Shown here: one piece after another, positions 9,195-19,734 of the stretch
Layout of the letters: each line of letters begins with the position of its first letter
How positions within the stretch are numbered: the first letter of the stretch is position 1
Source of the DNA: Eleftheria terrae
GTDB taxonomy: Bacteria > Pseudomonadota > Gammaproteobacteria > Burkholderiales > Burkholderiaceae_C
Assembly (NCBI RefSeq): GCF_030419005.1
Contig: NZ_CP106951.1
Location: forward strand, 1,364,001-1,428,000
DNA length: 64,000 nucleotides
Direction of reading: 5' to 3'
Translations under genes and position numbers: made by a program
Notes under the pieces: model-generated
Told to the model about the DNA's origin: nothing
Database searches by the model: none
Seen by the model: the letters and a program-made list of their open reading frames with translations, nothing else

Positions 9195-9902
9195 TTATGG
9201 CAGAACTTTTCGCCAAATGGTAGCCCCCGACGAAGATTTATCGAGCTGGACCAAAACCGCCTCGTGCTCGACCGTCTCGGCCTCGGTGGCCAGCAGCACC
9301 GGCAGCTGGAACTGGCTCAGATCAATGCGTTCCACTTCCAGCTCCTGCGGCCCACCCTCATCGGCCTCGATGACCAGCGACTCCTGGCCGCGCGTCATCT
9401 GGATGTAGACCTCGGCCAGCAAGCCGGCATCGAGCAGGGCGCCGTGCAGCGTACGGCTTGAGTTGTCGACCTCCAGCCGCTTGCACAGCGCGTCCAGCGA
9501 GTTCGACTTGCCGGGGAACATCTCGCGCGCCATCAGCAGGCTGTCGGTCACACCCGCCACCAGCGTGTGGAACTTCGGGCGCCCCAGGCGCTTGAGCTCG
9601 GCGTCGAGGAAGCCGACGTCGAAGCTGGCGTTGTGGATGATGATCTCGGCCCCGGCCAGGTAGTCGAGCAGCTCGTCCGCAATGGCGGCGAACACCGGCT
9701 TGTCCGCCAGGAACTCGTCGGTCAACCCGTGGATCTTCACCGCGTCCTCATGGTTCGGGCGCTCCGGGTTGACGTAGAAGTGCTTGTTGTTGCCGGTCAA
9801 CCGGCGGTTCACCATCTCCACGCAACCGATTTCGATGATGCGGTCGCCGGACTCCGGGCTCAGGCCGGTGGTTTCGGTGTCGAAGAAGATCTGTCGCGTC
9901 AT
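9195..9902 (-). CDS. dnaQ: DNA polymerase III subunit epsilon (3'-5' proofreading exonuclease)
   Basis: 235 residues, near the usual length. The DEDDh exonuclease motifs are all present: Exo I FDTETTG (Asp8, Glu10), Exo II HNASFDVGFL (Asp95) and Exo III HGALLDAGLLA (His153, Asp158). It removes misincorporated nucleotides as part of the replicative polymerase core with the alpha and theta subunits. The C-terminal third is the linker/alpha-binding tail. It follows fdx by 40 bp on the same strand and may be the last gene of the isc operon transcript, although dnaQ often has its own expression. The tRNA-Val gene lies 60 bp downstream. Confidence 0.95.
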   Translation of the reverse strand: MTRQIFFDTETTGLSPESGDRIIEIGCVEMVNRRLTGNNKHFYVNPERPNHEDAVKIHGLTDEFLADKPVFAAIADELLDYLAGAEIIIHNASFDVGFLDAELKRLGRPKFHTLVAGVTDSLLMAREMFPGKSNSLDALCKRLEVDNSSRTLHGALLDAGLLAEVYIQMTRGQESLVIEADEGGPQELEVERIDLSQFQLPVLLATEAETVEHEAVLVQLDKSSSGATIWRKVLP

Positions 9903-9942
9903 GCGGCGATTATCGCGAAGCGGCCGCTGCGGCCGCGCCGGC

Positions 9943-10281
9943 TCAGTGGTTCTCTCTCGCGTGATTGATCGAATACTTGGGGATTTCGATCGTCACGTCC
10001 TGCTGCGCCAGGATCGCCTGGCAAGACAGCCGCGACTGCGGCTCCAGGCCCCAGGCGCGGTCCAGCATGTCCTCCTCGCCTTCCTCGGGCTCGTTGAGCG
10101 AGTCGCCGCCCTGGCGCACGATGACGTGGCAGGTGGTGCAGGCGCAACTCATCTCGCAGGCGTGCTCGATCGCGATGTCGTTGTCGAGCAGCGCCTCGCA
10201 GATCGAGGTGCCGGCCGGCGCCTGGATCTCGGCGCCTTCCGGGCAGAAGTCGTTGTGGGGCAGAATCTTGATGATGGGCAT
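9943..10281 (-). CDS. fdx: ISC-type [2Fe-2S] ferredoxin
   Basis: 112 residues, the normal size of the adrenodoxin-like ferredoxin of the ISC system. Cluster ligands are Cys42, Cys48, Cys51 (in HACEMSCACTTC) and Cys87 (SRLSCQ). It supplies electrons to the IscS/IscU assembly step in the cytoplasm. The gene is 11 bp downstream of hscA, the standard position at the end of the isc operon. No iscX follows; dnaQ comes next instead. Confidence 0.96.
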   Translation of the reverse strand: MPIIKILPHNDFCPEGAEIQAPAGTSICEALLDNDIAIEHACEMSCACTTCHVIVRQGGDSLNEPEEGEEDMLDRAWGLEPQSRLSCQAILAQQDVTIEIPKYSINHARENH

Positions 10282-10292
10282 GGTGTAGGGAA

Positions 10293-12149
10293 TCAGACCT
10301 CTTCGACGCTGCGTCCCGCCAGCGCCTGGCGGATGCTGCGGTTCATGCGCTCGGCCGCGAAGCTCTCGGTGCCCTTGGCCAGGTCTTCCAGCGCGGCTTC
10401 AATCACGCGGTGGTCTTCCTGTTGCGCCGCGCGCGCCACGGCAGCCGTGAGTGCATCGATGGAGGCGCGCTCCTCGGGCGCCAGCAGGTCGCCGTCGCGC
10501 TCGAGCGCCACCTGCGTGGCCAGCAGCAGGCGCTCGGCTTCCACCCGGGCCTCACGCAGCGCACGCAGCTTCATGTCGCTCTCGGCGGTGCTGAAGCTCT
10601 CGTGCAGCATGCGGGCGATCTCGTCGTCGCTCAGGCCGTAGCTGGGCTTGACCGCAATGGCCGCCTCGACACCCGAGCCCTCCTCGCGAGCCGACACGTT
10701 CAGCAGGCCATCGGCATCGACCTGGAAGCTGACCCGGATGCGCGCCGCACCCGCAGCCATCGGCGGGATGCCGCGCAGTTCGAAGCGGGCCAGCGAGCGG
10801 CAGTCGCTCACCAGCTCACGCTCACCTTGCACGACGTGGATGGCCATCGCGGTCTGGCCATCCTTGAAGGTGGTGAAGTCCTGGGCGCGGGCGGTCGGGA
10901 TGGTGCTGTTGCGCGGGATGATGCGCTCGACCAACCCGCCCATGGTCTCGAGTCCGAGCGACAGCGGGATCACGTCCAGCAGCAGCAACTCGCCGTTCTC
11001 GCGGTTTCCGGCCAGGGCGTTGGCCTGCACCGCAGCGCCCAGCGCCACCACCTCGTCCGGGTTCAGGTTGGTCAGCGGCGCCTGGCCGAAGTACTCGCCC
11101 ACCGCGGCCTGGATGCGCGGCATGCGGGTCGAGCCGCCCACCATCACGACACCCTGCACCTCCTGCTTGTCGACCTTGGCATCGCGCAGCACCTTGCGCA
11201 CCGACAGCAGGGTGCGGTCCACCAGCGAGGCGGTGAGCCGGTCGAACTGGGCGCGATCGATCGGCAGGTCGATGTCGCCACCCGCCAGGCTGCAGCGCAG
11301 CCGCGCCGATGTGGCCTCGGTCAGCGCTTCCTTGGCCGCGCGGGCCGCGACCAGCACCGCCCGCTTGTCGTGCGCAGAGTCGGCAGCCAGCCCGGCCTGC
11401 TGCAAGGCCCAGTCGGCCAGCGCACGGTCGAAGTCGTCACCGCCGAGCGCCGAGTCGCCACCGGTCGCCACCACCTCGAAGACACCCTTGGTCAGGCGCA
11501 GCAGCGAAATGTCGAAGGTGCCGCCACCCAGGTCATAGACCGCATAGAGGCCTTCGGACCCGTTCTCCAGCCCATAGGCGATGGCCGCCGCGGTCGGCTC
11601 GTTGATCAGGCGCAGCACATGCAGGCCGGCCAGCTTGGCGGCATCCTTGGTGGCCTGGCGCTGCGCGTCGTCGAAATAGGCCGGCACGGTGATCACCGCG
11701 CCGAACAAGTCGTCGTTGAAGGTGTCCTCGGCCCTGAAGCGCAGCGTCGCGAGGATCTCGGCCGACACCTCCACCGGTGACTTCGGGCCTTCCCGCGTGG
11801 CGAGCTGCAGCATGCCCGGCGTGTCGATGAACTCGTAGGGCAGCTTCTCGCGTCCCTCGATGTCCGCCACCGAACGCCCCATGAAGCGCTTGACCGAGAC
11901 GATGGTGTTCTCGGGGTCGTTGGCCTGCTCCGCCAAGGCTGCATGGCCAATCTGGCGGCGGCCTTCGCCGAGGTAGCGCACGGCCGAGGGCAGGATGGCA
12001 CGGCCATGGTCGTCCGGCAGGCATTCCGGCAGGCCGTGGCGCACCGCCGCGACGAGGGAGTGGGTGGTGCCTAGGTCGATGCCGACCGCGATGCGGCGCT
12101 GATGCGGGTCCGGCGACTGGCCCGGTTCGGAGATCTGTAGCAATGCCAT
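10293..12149 (-). CDS. hscA: Fe-S assembly Hsp70 chaperone HscA
   Basis: 618 residues from ATG 12149 ([10 protein letters not shown]), matching E. coli HscA (616). The open frame continues upstream to 12482, but that part overlaps hscB in another frame and is not Hsp70-like. The ATPase domain shows IDLGTTHS near residue 24, the GGGTFD phosphate loop and [11 protein letters not shown]. The substrate-binding domain follows after about residue 390. It binds the LPPVK peptide of IscU and drives cluster release with HscB. It sits between hscB and fdx. Confidence 0.96.
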   Translation of the reverse strand: MALLQISEPGQSPDPHQRRIAVGIDLGTTHSLVAAVRHGLPECLPDDHGRAILPSAVRYLGEGRRQIGHAALAEQANDPENTIVSVKRFMGRSVADIEGREKLPYEFIDTPGMLQLATREGPKSPVEVSAEILATLRFRAEDTFNDDLFGAVITVPAYFDDAQRQATKDAAKLAGLHVLRLINEPTAAAIAYGLENGSEGLYAVYDLGGGTFDISLLRLTKGVFEVVATGGDSALGGDDFDRALADWALQQAGLAADSAHDKRAVLVAARAAKEALTEATSARLRCSLAGGDIDLPIDRAQFDRLTASLVDRTLLSVRKVLRDAKVDKQEVQGVVMVGGSTRMPRIQAAVGEYFGQAPLTNLNPDEVVALGAAVQANALAGNRENGELLLLDVIPLSLGLETMGGLVERIIPRNSTIPTARAQDFTTFKDGQTAMAIHVVQGERELVSDCRSLARFELRGIPPMAAGAARIRVSFQVDADGLLNVSAREEGSGVEAAIAVKPSYGLSDDEIARMLHESFSTAESDMKLRALREARVEAERLLLATQVALERDGDLLAPEERASIDALTAAVARAAQQEDHRVIEAALEDLAKGTESFAAERMNRSIRQALAGRSVEEV

Positions 12150-12201
12150 GGTGTAGGACGGGAACGTGGGGCGCGAGCCTCGGGTTTCTTTCTTCTGCCT
12201 T

Positions 12202-12729
12202 CTATTGTCCCAAGGCTTCCAGCTTGCGATCGACTTCCTCGGCGAAACGCTCGACGAACATGAGGGCTCTGACCTGCTGGGCCGCCGCGGCAGGATCATG
12301 CCGATCGTCGAGCTCGTCTTGCAGGGTCGCCAGCATCGTGCGGCGCCGCTCCGCCACCTCGGCGGCCAGCGCCTCCAGCGGCTCAAGGCCAGCCGCTTCC
12401 TCAAGGGCCTCACGCCATTCCATCTGCTGCTGCAGGAAGGCGTGCGGCATCGCGGTATTGCTTTCGGCCTTGATCGGCGCACCGTGCAGCTCGCACAGGT
12501 AGGCGCCGCGCTTGAGCGGGTCTTTCAGGCGCTGGTAGGCCTCGTTGACCCGCACGGCCCACTGCATCGCAGCGCGCTGCGCACCGGCCCCTTGGGCCGC
12601 AAAGCGGTCGGGGTGCACCTCGGCCTGCAAGGCCTTCCAGCGCGCATCGAGCACGTCGCGGGCGACCGTGAAGCGCCGCGGTATCCCGAACAGCTCGAAA
12701 TCGTCCACGTCCAGCTTCATCGCCTGCAT
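12202..12729 (-). CDS. hscB: Fe-S assembly J-domain co-chaperone HscB
   Basis: 175 residues. The N-terminal J domain carries the HPD motif at residues 39-41 (QAEVHPDRF), which stimulates the HscA ATPase. The C-terminal helical part ([18 protein letters not shown] onward) matches the IscU-binding domain. ATG 12729 is used; ATG 12720 (MKLDVDD) is an alternative and neither has a strong ribosome site. It is followed by hscA after 52 bp and preceded by iscA. Confidence 0.95.
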   Translation of the reverse strand: MQAMKLDVDDFELFGIPRRFTVARDVLDARWKALQAEVHPDRFAAQGAGAQRAAMQWAVRVNEAYQRLKDPLKRGAYLCELHGAPIKAESNTAMPHAFLQQQMEWREALEEAAGLEPLEALAAEVAERRRTMLATLQDELDDRHDPAAAAQQVRALMFVERFAEEVDRKLEALGQ

Positions 12730-12839
12730 CCCGTGCGCCCGAGAGCCGGCGCGTCGCTGAATCGTTGTGTCATCGTCCCATGCAGGCGGGGGCCCTCCCC
12801 GCGCCTCCCGCCGACCGGTTTTGGTTCAGATCTGAAGCT

Positions 12840-13163
12840 TCAGATCCGGAACGATTCGCCACAGCCGCAGCGATCCTTCTCGTTGGGGTTGTTGAAGCGG
12901 AAGCCCTCGTTCAGGCCCTCGCGCACGAAGTCGAGCTGCGTGCCCTCGAGGTAAGGCAGGCTCTTTGGATCGACCAGCACCTTCACGCCGTGGCCTTCGA
13001 AAATGTAATCTTCCGGCGCCACTTCGTCGGCATATTCGAGCTTGTAGGCCATGCCGGAGCAGCCGGTGGTCTTGACCCCCAGGCGCACTCCAACTCCCCG
13101 CCCGCGTTTGGCGAGGTAGCGCGTCACGTGCCGCGCTGCGGCTTCGGTCAGTGTCACAGCCAT
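12840..13163 (-). CDS. iscA: Iron-sulfur cluster assembly protein IscA (A-type carrier)
   Basis: 107 residues with the three A-type carrier cysteines Cys35 (TTGCSG), Cys99 and Cys101 (DRCGCGESF). Such proteins carry iron or assembled clusters from IscU to targets. It lies 19 bp after iscU and 110 bp before hscB in the standard isc order. Length and motifs are typical. Confidence 0.96.
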   Translation of the reverse strand: MAVTLTEAAARHVTRYLAKRGRGVGVRLGVKTTGCSGMAYKLEYADEVAPEDYIFEGHGVKVLVDPKSLPYLEGTQLDFVREGLNEGFRFNNPNEKDRCGCGESFRI

Positions 13164-13182
13164 CGTGTATGTGCCTGCTCGA

Positions 13183-13575
13183 TCAGGCCGTGGCGGCCGC
13201 CTTGGCCTTGTAGTCTTCCACCGCGGCCTTGATGGCGTCCTCTGCCAGGATGGAGCAGTGGATCTTGACCGGCGGCAGCGCCAGTTCCTGGGCGATCTGC
13301 GTGTTCTTGATGCTGATCGCCTCGTCCAGCGTCTTGCCCTTCACCCATTCGGTGACCAGCGAGCTGGACGCGATGGCCGAACCGCAGCCATAGGTCTTGA
13401 AGCGCGCATCCTCGATCACCCCGGTGCTCGGATTGACCTTGATCTGCAGCTTCATCACGTCGCCGCAGGCCGGAGCGCCCACCATACCGGTACCCACCGT
13501 CTCGTCGCCCTTTTCGAAGGAACCCACGTTGCGGGGGTTCTCGTAATGGTCGATCACCTTGTCGCTGTAAGCCAT
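13183..13575 (-). CDS. iscU: Iron-sulfur cluster scaffold IscU
   Basis: 130 residues. Scaffold ligands are Cys37 (GAPACGDV), Cys64 (TYGCGSA) and Cys107 (VKIHCSIL), with Asp39 and His106. The HscA-recognition motif LPPVK is at residues 100-104. The nascent [2Fe-2S] cluster is built here with sulfur from IscS. The gene is 30 bp after iscS and 19 bp before iscA. Confidence 0.97.
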   Translation of the reverse strand: MAYSDKVIDHYENPRNVGSFEKGDETVGTGMVGAPACGDVMKLQIKVNPSTGVIEDARFKTYGCGSAIASSSLVTEWVKGKTLDEAISIKNTQIAQELALPPVKIHCSILAEDAIKAAVEDYKAKAAATA

Positions 13576-13605
13576 GTCACTCTCCTACTACTAGCACTTG
13601 TTCGG

Positions 13606-14826
13606 TCAGTGGGCGGCCCACTGGATCGTGCTGAGATCCACGCCGTCCTTGTACATCTCCCACAGCGGGGACAGCTCGCGCAGCTTGGCCACACGGTCCT
13701 TGAGGAGGCTGACCGCATGGTCGATCTCCTCTTCGGTCGTGAAGCGGCCGATCGTCATGCGCAGGGACGAATGCGCGAGTTCGTCGCTGCGGCCCAGCGC
13801 ACGCAGCACATAGCTCGGCTCCAGGCTGGCCGAAGTGCAGGCCGACCCGGACGACACGGCAATGCCCTTGACGCCCATGATCAGCGACTCGCCCTCGACG
13901 AAATTGAAGGAGATGTTCAGGTTGTGCGGAACGCGGCGCTCCAGGTCGCCGTTGACAAACACCTGCTCGATGTCCTTCAGGCCGTCCAGCAGGCGTTGCT
14001 GCAGCGCGCGGATGCGCTGATGCTCGGTCGCCATTTCCTCGCGGGCGATGCGGAACGCCTCGCCCATGCCGACGATCTGGTGTGTCGGCAGGGTGCCGGA
14101 ACGCATGCCGCGCTCATGGCCGCCGCCGTGCATCTGCGCCTCCAGACGCACCCGCGGCTTGCGGCGCACATACAGTGCGCCGATGCCCTTCGGGCCGTAG
14201 GTCTTGTGAGACGCCAGGCTCATCAGATCGATCGGCAACGTGGCCAGGTCGATCTCCACCTTGCCGGTGGCTTGCGCAGCGTCAACATGGAAAATGATGC
14301 CACGCTCCCGGCACAGATTGCCGATGGCGGTGACGTCCTGGATCACGCCGATCTCGTTGTTGACGAACATCACCGAGGCCAGGATGGTGTCCGGCCGCAG
14401 CGCGGCCTTGAACTTCTCGAGGTCCAGCAGGCCGTTTTCCTGTACGTCGAGGTAGGTCACCTCGAAGCCCTGGCGCTCCAGCTCGCGGCAGGTGTCCAGC
14501 ACCGCCTTGTGCTCGGTCTTGACAGTGACGAGGTGCTTGCCCTTGGTCTTGTAGAACTGCGCTGCACCCTTGAGGGCTAGGTTGTTCGACTCGGTGGCGC
14601 CGGACGTCCAGACGATCTCGCGCGGATCAGCGTTGATCAACTGCGCCACCTGGGTCCTCGCCTTCTCGACCGCCTCTTCGGCTTCCCAGCCCCAGGCGTG
14701 GCTGCGGGAAGCAGGGTTGCCGAAATGCTCGCGCAGCCACGGAATCATCGCGTCGACCACGCGCGGATCCACCGGCGTCGTCGCGCCGTAATCCAGGTAG
14801 ATGGGGAAGTGGGGAGTCATGTCCAT
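13606..14826 (-). CDS. iscS: Cysteine desulfurase IscS
   Basis: 406 residues, class V aminotransferase fold. The PLP lysine is Lys208 ([12 protein letters not shown]) and the persulfide-forming cysteine is Cys330 in [14 protein letters not shown], the long-loop form typical of IscS. It supplies sulfur for Fe-S clusters and tRNA thiolation. ATG at 14820 two codons in is an equally possible start. It lies 66 bp after iscR. Confidence 0.97.
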   Translation of the reverse strand: MDMTPHFPIYLDYGATTPVDPRVVDAMIPWLREHFGNPASRSHAWGWEAEEAVEKARTQVAQLINADPREIVWTSGATESNNLALKGAAQFYKTKGKHLVTVKTEHKAVLDTCRELERQGFEVTYLDVQENGLLDLEKFKAALRPDTILASVMFVNNEIGVIQDVTAIGNLCRERGIIFHVDAAQATGKVEIDLATLPIDLMSLASHKTYGPKGIGALYVRRKPRVRLEAQMHGGGHERGMRSGTLPTHQIVGMGEAFRIAREEMATEHQRIRALQQRLLDGLKDIEQVFVNGDLERRVPHNLNISFNFVEGESLIMGVKGIAVSSGSACTSASLEPSYVLRALGRSDELAHSSLRMTIGRFTTEEEIDHAVSLLKDRVAKLRELSPLWEMYKDGVDLSTIQWAAH

Positions 14827-14892
14827 GGTGCTTGCATCAGGAGCCGCTCGGCTCCGGCTGGCTGGAGAGAAAGCGGGAGTGGGAACAGCGGG

Positions 14893-15423
14893 TTACTTCG
14901 AGAAGGCGTTGCCCAGCGCGAAGACCGAATTCGGTGCATTGACCTTGATCGGCTTGACGACGGGCTGGCTGGAGATGGCACGCTTGACCGGTTGCTCCTC
15001 GATCGAGATGCCCCGGGCAATCTGGTCTTCGACCAGCTTGCGCAGCGTGATGGAATCGAGGTACTCGATCATCTTGGCATTCAGGCTGGCCCACAGGTCA
15101 TGGGTCATGCAGCGGCCCTGGTCGCTCATGCAATTTTCCTTGCCGCCACAGCCGGTCGCATCGATCGGCTCGTCCACGGCCACGATGATGTCGGCCACCG
15201 TGATTTCCTCGGCCTTGCGGCCCAGCGAGTAGCCGCCGCCCGGCCCACGGGTGCTTTCCACCAGTTCATGCCGACGCAGCTTGCCGAACAGCTGCTCCAG
15301 ATAGGACAGCGAAATCTGCTGGCGCTGGCTGATGGCCGCCAGCGCAACCGGCCCTTGATGCTCCCGCAATGCGAGATCGATCATGGCAGTGACGGCAAAA
15401 CGACCTTTGGTGGTAAGACGCAT
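14893..15423 (-). CDS. iscR: Fe-S responsive Rrf2 regulator IscR
   Basis: 176 residues with an N-terminal winged helix (MRLTTKGRFAVTAMIDLAL), a wing GPGGGYSL and the [2Fe-2S] ligands Cys92, Cys98, Cys105 and His108; the last loop has one residue more than in E. coli (Cys104, His107). IscR with its cluster represses its own operon, which links assembly capacity to demand. As first gene of isc it fits autoregulation, supported by two IscR-like boxes around the promoter at 15538-15584. An extended C-terminal tail (about residues 140-176) has low complexity. Confidence 0.96.
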   Translation of the reverse strand: MRLTTKGRFAVTAMIDLALREHQGPVALAAISQRQQISLSYLEQLFGKLRRHELVESTRGPGGGYSLGRKAEEITVADIIVAVDEPIDATGCGGKENCMSDQGRCMTHDLWASLNAKMIEYLDSITLRKLVEDQIARGISIEEQPVKRAISSQPVVKPIKVNAPNSVFALGNAFSK

Positions 15424-15537
15424 GGCAAGCTCCTTAATCGTTCAGCTAGCTCTGCTGAAGGTGTGTTGAACCCAAAACAACAGGTGATTCGGGTAAACCC
15501 TCGGTGGCCCTTCGGTTGTTTCCCGTGCGGTGATTTC

Positions 15538-15584
15538 CCGACTGATTTACTCGAATTTTACGTGAAGCCTACTTTTTTAGTCAA
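15538..15584 (-). promoter_or_regulatory. isc operon promoter with two IscR type-1-like boxes
   Basis: On the minus strand TTGACT (15584-15579) and TAAAAT (15560-15555) are separated by 18 bp, a good sigma-70 promoter about 115 bp upstream of the leader end. Two segments match the IscR type-1 consensus YYGACTRWWWYAGTCRR: 15568-15584 (15 of 17 positions) overlaps the -35, and 15538-15554 (16 of 17) lies at the expected start point. Their centres are 30 bp apart. The -35 and the first box lie within the last codons of the upstream phosphatase gene. Confidence 0.8.
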
Positions 15585-16109
15585 GTTCTGAGGCGAAGAA
15601 CCGGCAGGATCCTGCGCCGCTTGCGCGAGCAGGTGGTCAAGCAGCCCGGCACAGGCGTCTTCCAGGTAGTCCAGGACCACATCGAAGCCGGCTGGCGAGC
15701 CGTGATAGGGATCGGGCACCTCCTCTTTGGCGTGGCGCTGCGCAAATTCCATCAACCGGCGCAGCTTGTGTCGGTACTCCGGCGGACAGGCGGCACGCAG
15801 GCAGTCGAGGTTCTCGTGGTCCATGGCGAGGATCAGGTCGAAGCGCTCGAAGTCCGCCGGCACCACCTGGCGCGAGCGCAATGCACACAGGTCGTAGCCG
15901 CGACGCTGTGCATGCGCCAGCGCGCGCGGATCCGGCGGCTCTCCCAGGCGGTAGCCATGGGTGCCCGCGGAATCGACAAGCAATCGAGATGCCAGCGAGG
16001 TTTTTTGTACCAGATGCCGGAACACGCCCTCGGCGCTTGGCGAACGGCAGATGTTGGCAGTGCAGACAAACAAGAGGCGTAACGAAAGTACAGGGTCGGA
16101 GCTGGCCAT
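15558..16109 (-). CDS. Low-molecular-weight protein tyrosine phosphatase
   Basis: 183 residues. The P-loop VCTANICRSPS gives the C(X)5R signature (Cys16, Arg22) and the general acid is Asp133 in VPDPYHG. It hydrolyses phosphotyrosine or small phosphomonoesters in the cytosol. The common link to exopolysaccharide kinases is not seen here; the neighbours are iscR downstream and a divergent ROK regulator. The C-terminus (NLTKKVGFT) is encoded by DNA that also forms the isc promoter, and its TAA stop is the first half of the -10 box. Confidence 0.92.
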   Translation of the reverse strand: MASSDPVLSLRLLFVCTANICRSPSAEGVFRHLVQKTSLASRLLVDSAGTHGYRLGEPPDPRALAHAQRRGYDLCALRSRQVVPADFERFDLILAMDHENLDCLRAACPPEYRHKLRRLMEFAQRHAKEEVPDPYHGSPAGFDVVLDYLEDACAGLLDHLLAQAAQDPAGSSPQNLTKKVGFT

Positions 16110-16207
16110 GGCGCCAGTCTAAGGGGCCGACCCGCGGCCGCCCGGCGGCGCCCGCCTGCCGGCGGGCAGCCCGGCATAATCCCCGGCTTTCCAGCTCGGC
16201 CTTACCT

Positions 16208-17479
16208 ATGTCCATCACTGGTGACCATCGGCTCCTGAAGCGTCTCAACCGCAGTGCCGTGATACGACAGGTCCGGCAGGCGCCGGGGAGCTCGCGGGCT
16301 GACCTGGCCCAGGCCTTGGGTCTGACGAAATCGACCATCAGCCTGCTCTCGCAGGAGCTGATCGAGGAGGGCTGGCTGGTAGAGGTCGAAGCCGAACCGC
16401 AGCCGCTACAGGCGCGCGGCACCGGCCGCCCGCCGACGCCGCTGATGCTGGACGAACACCGCCTCGCCTTCATCGGGGTGGACCTGGGCCTGGCGTCGGC
16501 CACCGTGGTGGCCACCAATCTGGTCGGCAAGATCCTGGCCGAGCACAGCGGCCCGGTCGACATTGCATCGCCCGCGCAGACCTGCGAGCGGGTCGCGATG
16601 ATGGTGCATGCCTTGCTCGAAGACCCCGAGCTGCGCCGGCGCGGCGTCGTGGGGCTGGGCCTGGGGGTGCCGGGCGCCGTCGATGAACGCACCGGCATGC
16701 TGCGCTTCGCTCCGAACCTGGGCTGGAAAGGCGTGCCGCTGCGCGACCTGCTGCGCGACGCATTGGCCGGAGGCCCGGCCGCCCAGCTGCCCCTGTATGT
16801 GCAGAACGATGCCGATGTGGCTGCCTTGGGCGAGTTCGAGTTCGGCGAGCCCCCGGTGTCCGAGCCGCTGGTCTTCCTGGGCCTCGGCACGGGCGTGGGC
16901 GCGGGCATCGTCGTCAACGACCGATTGCTGACCGGCGCCGGCGGCTTTGCCGGGGAGATCGGCCACACCGTGCTCGACGCCCAGGGCCCCCGCTGCAGTT
17001 GCGGGCGGCGCGGTTGCGCCGAGGCGTTCGTGGGGCTGGCAGCGCTGGTGCAGGCGGTGCTCGGCCAAGACAGTGCGCCGGTCACTCGAGACCCGGCCAT
17101 GCTGCTGCGCAGCCTGCCAGCCTCGGTGTTCGCGACCGGGCAGGCGGTGCACGACGAGGCGATCGGTGCCGCACTGGAGCGCGCCGGGCACTACATCGGG
17201 CTGTTGCTGCAGAACCTCTGGGCGGCCTTCGACCCAGCGCTGATCGTGCTGGGCGGGCCCACCTGCGAACTCGGCGAATCGCTGCTGGGGCCGGCCCGCG
17301 AGCGCCTCGCTCACTATGCGGAAGCGGCCGGGCTGCAGCCGCCACTGGTGCGGCAGGCGCGCTTCGGACGCCTGGCCCACGCAGTGGGCGCCGCAGCCGC
17401 GGTGATCCACTACCAGGTGCGACCCTTGTCGGACGCCACGCAGCAGGCCAGCAGCATGATCGCGGCGGACGCCGGCTGA
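16208..17479 (+). CDS. ROK family transcriptional regulator (NagC/Mlc/XylR type)
   Basis: 423 residues from ATG 16208. The N-terminal winged helix-turn-helix (about residues 14-60, SSRADLAQALGLTKSTISLLSQ) is followed by a sugar-kinase-like ROK domain with EIGH (250-253) and the zinc motif CSCGRRGC (Cys263, Cys265, Cys270). NDAD at 200-203 is the active-site region. Members sense a sugar or sugar phosphate and repress uptake or catabolic genes. There is no sugar gene next to it, so the target cannot be named. A CATAAT box lies about 28 bp before the start. It is divergent from the phosphatase. Confidence 0.88.
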   Translation: MSITGDHRLLKRLNRSAVIRQVRQAPGSSRADLAQALGLTKSTISLLSQELIEEGWLVEVEAEPQPLQARGTGRPPTPLMLDEHRLAFIGVDLGLASATVVATNLVGKILAEHSGPVDIASPAQTCERVAMMVHALLEDPELRRRGVVGLGLGVPGAVDERTGMLRFAPNLGWKGVPLRDLLRDALAGGPAAQLPLYVQNDADVAALGEFEFGEPPVSEPLVFLGLGTGVGAGIVVNDRLLTGAGGFAGEIGHTVLDAQGPRCSCGRRGCAEAFVGLAALVQAVLGQDSAPVTRDPAMLLRSLPASVFATGQAVHDEAIGAALERAGHYIGLLLQNLWAAFDPALIVLGGPTCELGESLLGPARERLAHYAEAAGLQPPLVRQARFGRLAHAVGAAAAVIHYQVRPLSDATQQASSMIAADAG

Positions 17480-17507
17480 GCGCAGCGGCTGGTGGGCCGC
17501 CGGCGGT

Positions 17508-19595
17508 TCAGCGCAGCGGCACCACGTGGTCGCCACCGCTGGCACCGAAGGCCTGCTCCTTCAGCAACGCCAGCTGGTCCCGCAGGCGGGCCGCCTTCTC
17601 GAACTCCAGGTTGCGGGCGTGCTCGAGCATCTGCTTCTCGAGCTGCTTGATGCGCTTGCCCAGGTCCTTTTCCGACAGCGCCTCGACCTTGGCGGCCTCC
17701 TCGGCGGCCTTGAGGTCCTGGCGCGTTTCCTGGCCGGAGAACACACCGTCGATCAGCTCCTTGATCTGCTTGGTGACGCTGCGCGGTGTAATGCCTTGCG
17801 CCGCGTTGTGCGCCAGCTGCCGCTCACGCCGGCGCTGCGTTTCGCCGATGGCCCGGTTCATCGAGTCGGTCATCTTGTCGGCGTACAGGATGGCTTTGCC
17901 GTTGACATTGCGCGCCGCACGGCCAATGGTCTGGATCAGGGAGCGCTCGGCACGCAGGAAGCCTTCCTTGTCGGCGTCCAGGATGGCGACCAGCGACACC
18001 TCGGGGATGTCCAGCCCCTCGCGCAGCAGGTTGATGCCAACCAGCACGTCGAAGGTGCCAAGGCGCAGGTCGCGCAGGATCTCCACCCGCTCCACGGTGT
18101 CGATGTCCGAGTGGAGGTAGCGCACCTTGACGCCGTTGTCTGACAGGTAGTCGGTCAGCTGCTCGGCCATGCGTTTGGTGAGCGTGGTGATCAGCACCCG
18201 CTCATTGACTTCGATGCGCTCGCGGATCTCTTGCAGCACATCGTCCACCTGGTGGGTGGCGGGGCGCACCTCCACCACCGGATCCACCAGGCCGGTAGGC
18301 CGCACGAGCTGCTCCACCACCTGCCCCGCCGTGCGCTTCTCGTAGTCGGCCGGGGTGGCGGAGACAAAGACCACCTGGCGCATCTTGCGCTCGAACTCCT
18401 CGAACTTCAGCGGCCGGTTGTCGAGGGCGCTGGGCAGGCGAAAGCCGTACTCCACCAGCGTCGTCTTGCGCGCCCGGTCGCCGTTGTACATGCCGCCGAG
18501 CTGGCCAATCATCACGTGGCTTTCGTCGAGGAACATCAGCGAGTCCGGCGGCAGGTAGTCCACCAGCGTGGACGGCGGATCGCCCGGGCGCGAGCCCGAG
18601 ACATGGCGGGTGTAGTTCTCGATGCCCTTGCAGTGGCCGATCTCCTGCAGCATCTCCAGGTCGAAGCGGGTGCGCTGCTCGAGCCGCTGCGCCTCCACCA
18701 GCTTGCCGGCCTTGACCAGTTCGTCGAGCCGCGTGCGCAGCTCCTCCTTGATGCCTTCGATCGCCGACAGCACCCGCTCGCGCGGTGTCACGTAGTGGCT
18801 GCTGGGGTAGATGGTGAAGCGCGGGATCTTCTGGCGGATGCGCCCGGTCAGCGGGTCGAACAGCTGCAGCGAATCGATCTCGTCATCGAACAGCTCGATG
18901 CGGACTGCCAGCTCCGAATGCTCGGCCGGAAAGACGTCGATGGTGTCGCCGCGGACCCGGAAGGTGCCGCGCCCGAAGTCGATCTCGTTGCGCTTGTACT
19001 GCATGCGGATCAGCTGCGAGATGGCGTCGCGCTGGCCGATCTTGTCACCGACCCGCATCGTCATCACCATCTGGTGGTAGTCGCTCGGATTGCCGATGCC
19101 GTAGATGGCGGAGACCGTCGCGACGATGACCACGTCACGCCGCTCCAGCAGGCTCTTGGTGGCCGACAGGCGCATCTGCTCGATGTGCTCGTTGATCGCG
19201 CTGTCCTTCTCGATGTAGAGGTCGCGCTGAGGCACATAGGCCTCGGGCTGGTAGTAGTCGTAGTAGCTCACGAAGTACTCCACCGCATTGCGCGGGAAGA
19301 ACTCGCGGAACTCGGCATACAGCTGGGCCGCCAGCGTCTTGTTCGGCGCGAACACGATGGCCGGGCGCCCGCAGCGGGCAATGACATTGGCCATCGTGAA
19401 GGTCTTGCCCGAGCCGGTCACGCCCAGCAGGGTCTGGAAACTGAGGCCGTCGTTCACCCCCTCCACCAGCTGCGCGATCGCGTTGGGTTGGTCACCGGCC
19501 GGTGGATAGGGCTGGTACAGCTGGAAGGGCGAGTCCGGAAACTGCACGAACTTGTTGTCGTCGAGCGCGGGAACTTCGGTCAATGTGTCGGCCAT
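17508..19595 (-). CDS. uvrB: Excinuclease ABC subunit B
   Basis: 695 residues. Walker A GVTGSGKT is at residues 58-65, the damage-probing beta-hairpin region contains [12 protein letters not shown], helicase motif VI is near QTIGRAARN, and the C-terminal UVR domain (about 655-690) binds UvrC. It loads onto damaged DNA handed over by UvrA. The gene is divergent from the aminotransferase across 139 bp. I found no clear LexA box (CTG-N10-CAG) in that gap. Confidence 0.98.
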   Translation of the reverse strand: MADTLTEVPALDDNKFVQFPDSPFQLYQPYPPAGDQPNAIAQLVEGVNDGLSFQTLLGVTGSGKTFTMANVIARCGRPAIVFAPNKTLAAQLYAEFREFFPRNAVEYFVSYYDYYQPEAYVPQRDLYIEKDSAINEHIEQMRLSATKSLLERRDVVIVATVSAIYGIGNPSDYHQMVMTMRVGDKIGQRDAISQLIRMQYKRNEIDFGRGTFRVRGDTIDVFPAEHSELAVRIELFDDEIDSLQLFDPLTGRIRQKIPRFTIYPSSHYVTPRERVLSAIEGIKEELRTRLDELVKAGKLVEAQRLEQRTRFDLEMLQEIGHCKGIENYTRHVSGSRPGDPPSTLVDYLPPDSLMFLDESHVMIGQLGGMYNGDRARKTTLVEYGFRLPSALDNRPLKFEEFERKMRQVVFVSATPADYEKRTAGQVVEQLVRPTGLVDPVVEVRPATHQVDDVLQEIRERIEVNERVLITTLTKRMAEQLTDYLSDNGVKVRYLHSDIDTVERVEILRDLRLGTFDVLVGINLLREGLDIPEVSLVAILDADKEGFLRAERSLIQTIGRAARNVNGKAILYADKMTDSMNRAIGETQRRRERQLAHNAAQGITPRSVTKQIKELIDGVFSGQETRQDLKAAEEAAKVEALSEKDLGKRIKQLEKQMLEHARNLEFEKAARLRDQLALLKEQAFGASGGDHVVPLR

Positions 19596-19734
19596 GGGAA
19601 GGTCAGCAGCCTAGAATGAAGGGGCTACGGGCCGCCAGATGCTCCATGTGTGAAGTAATTGGCTGCGACTGGGGCCGGTAGCCATCAAGGTTAGCCCAAT
19701 TGCCCGCTCCCCTCCACTGACAAGGATAGTTTCC

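Noticed and set aside
19596..19734. LexA box before uvrB
   Set aside because: No CTG-N10-CAG with adequate flanks in the divergent gap.
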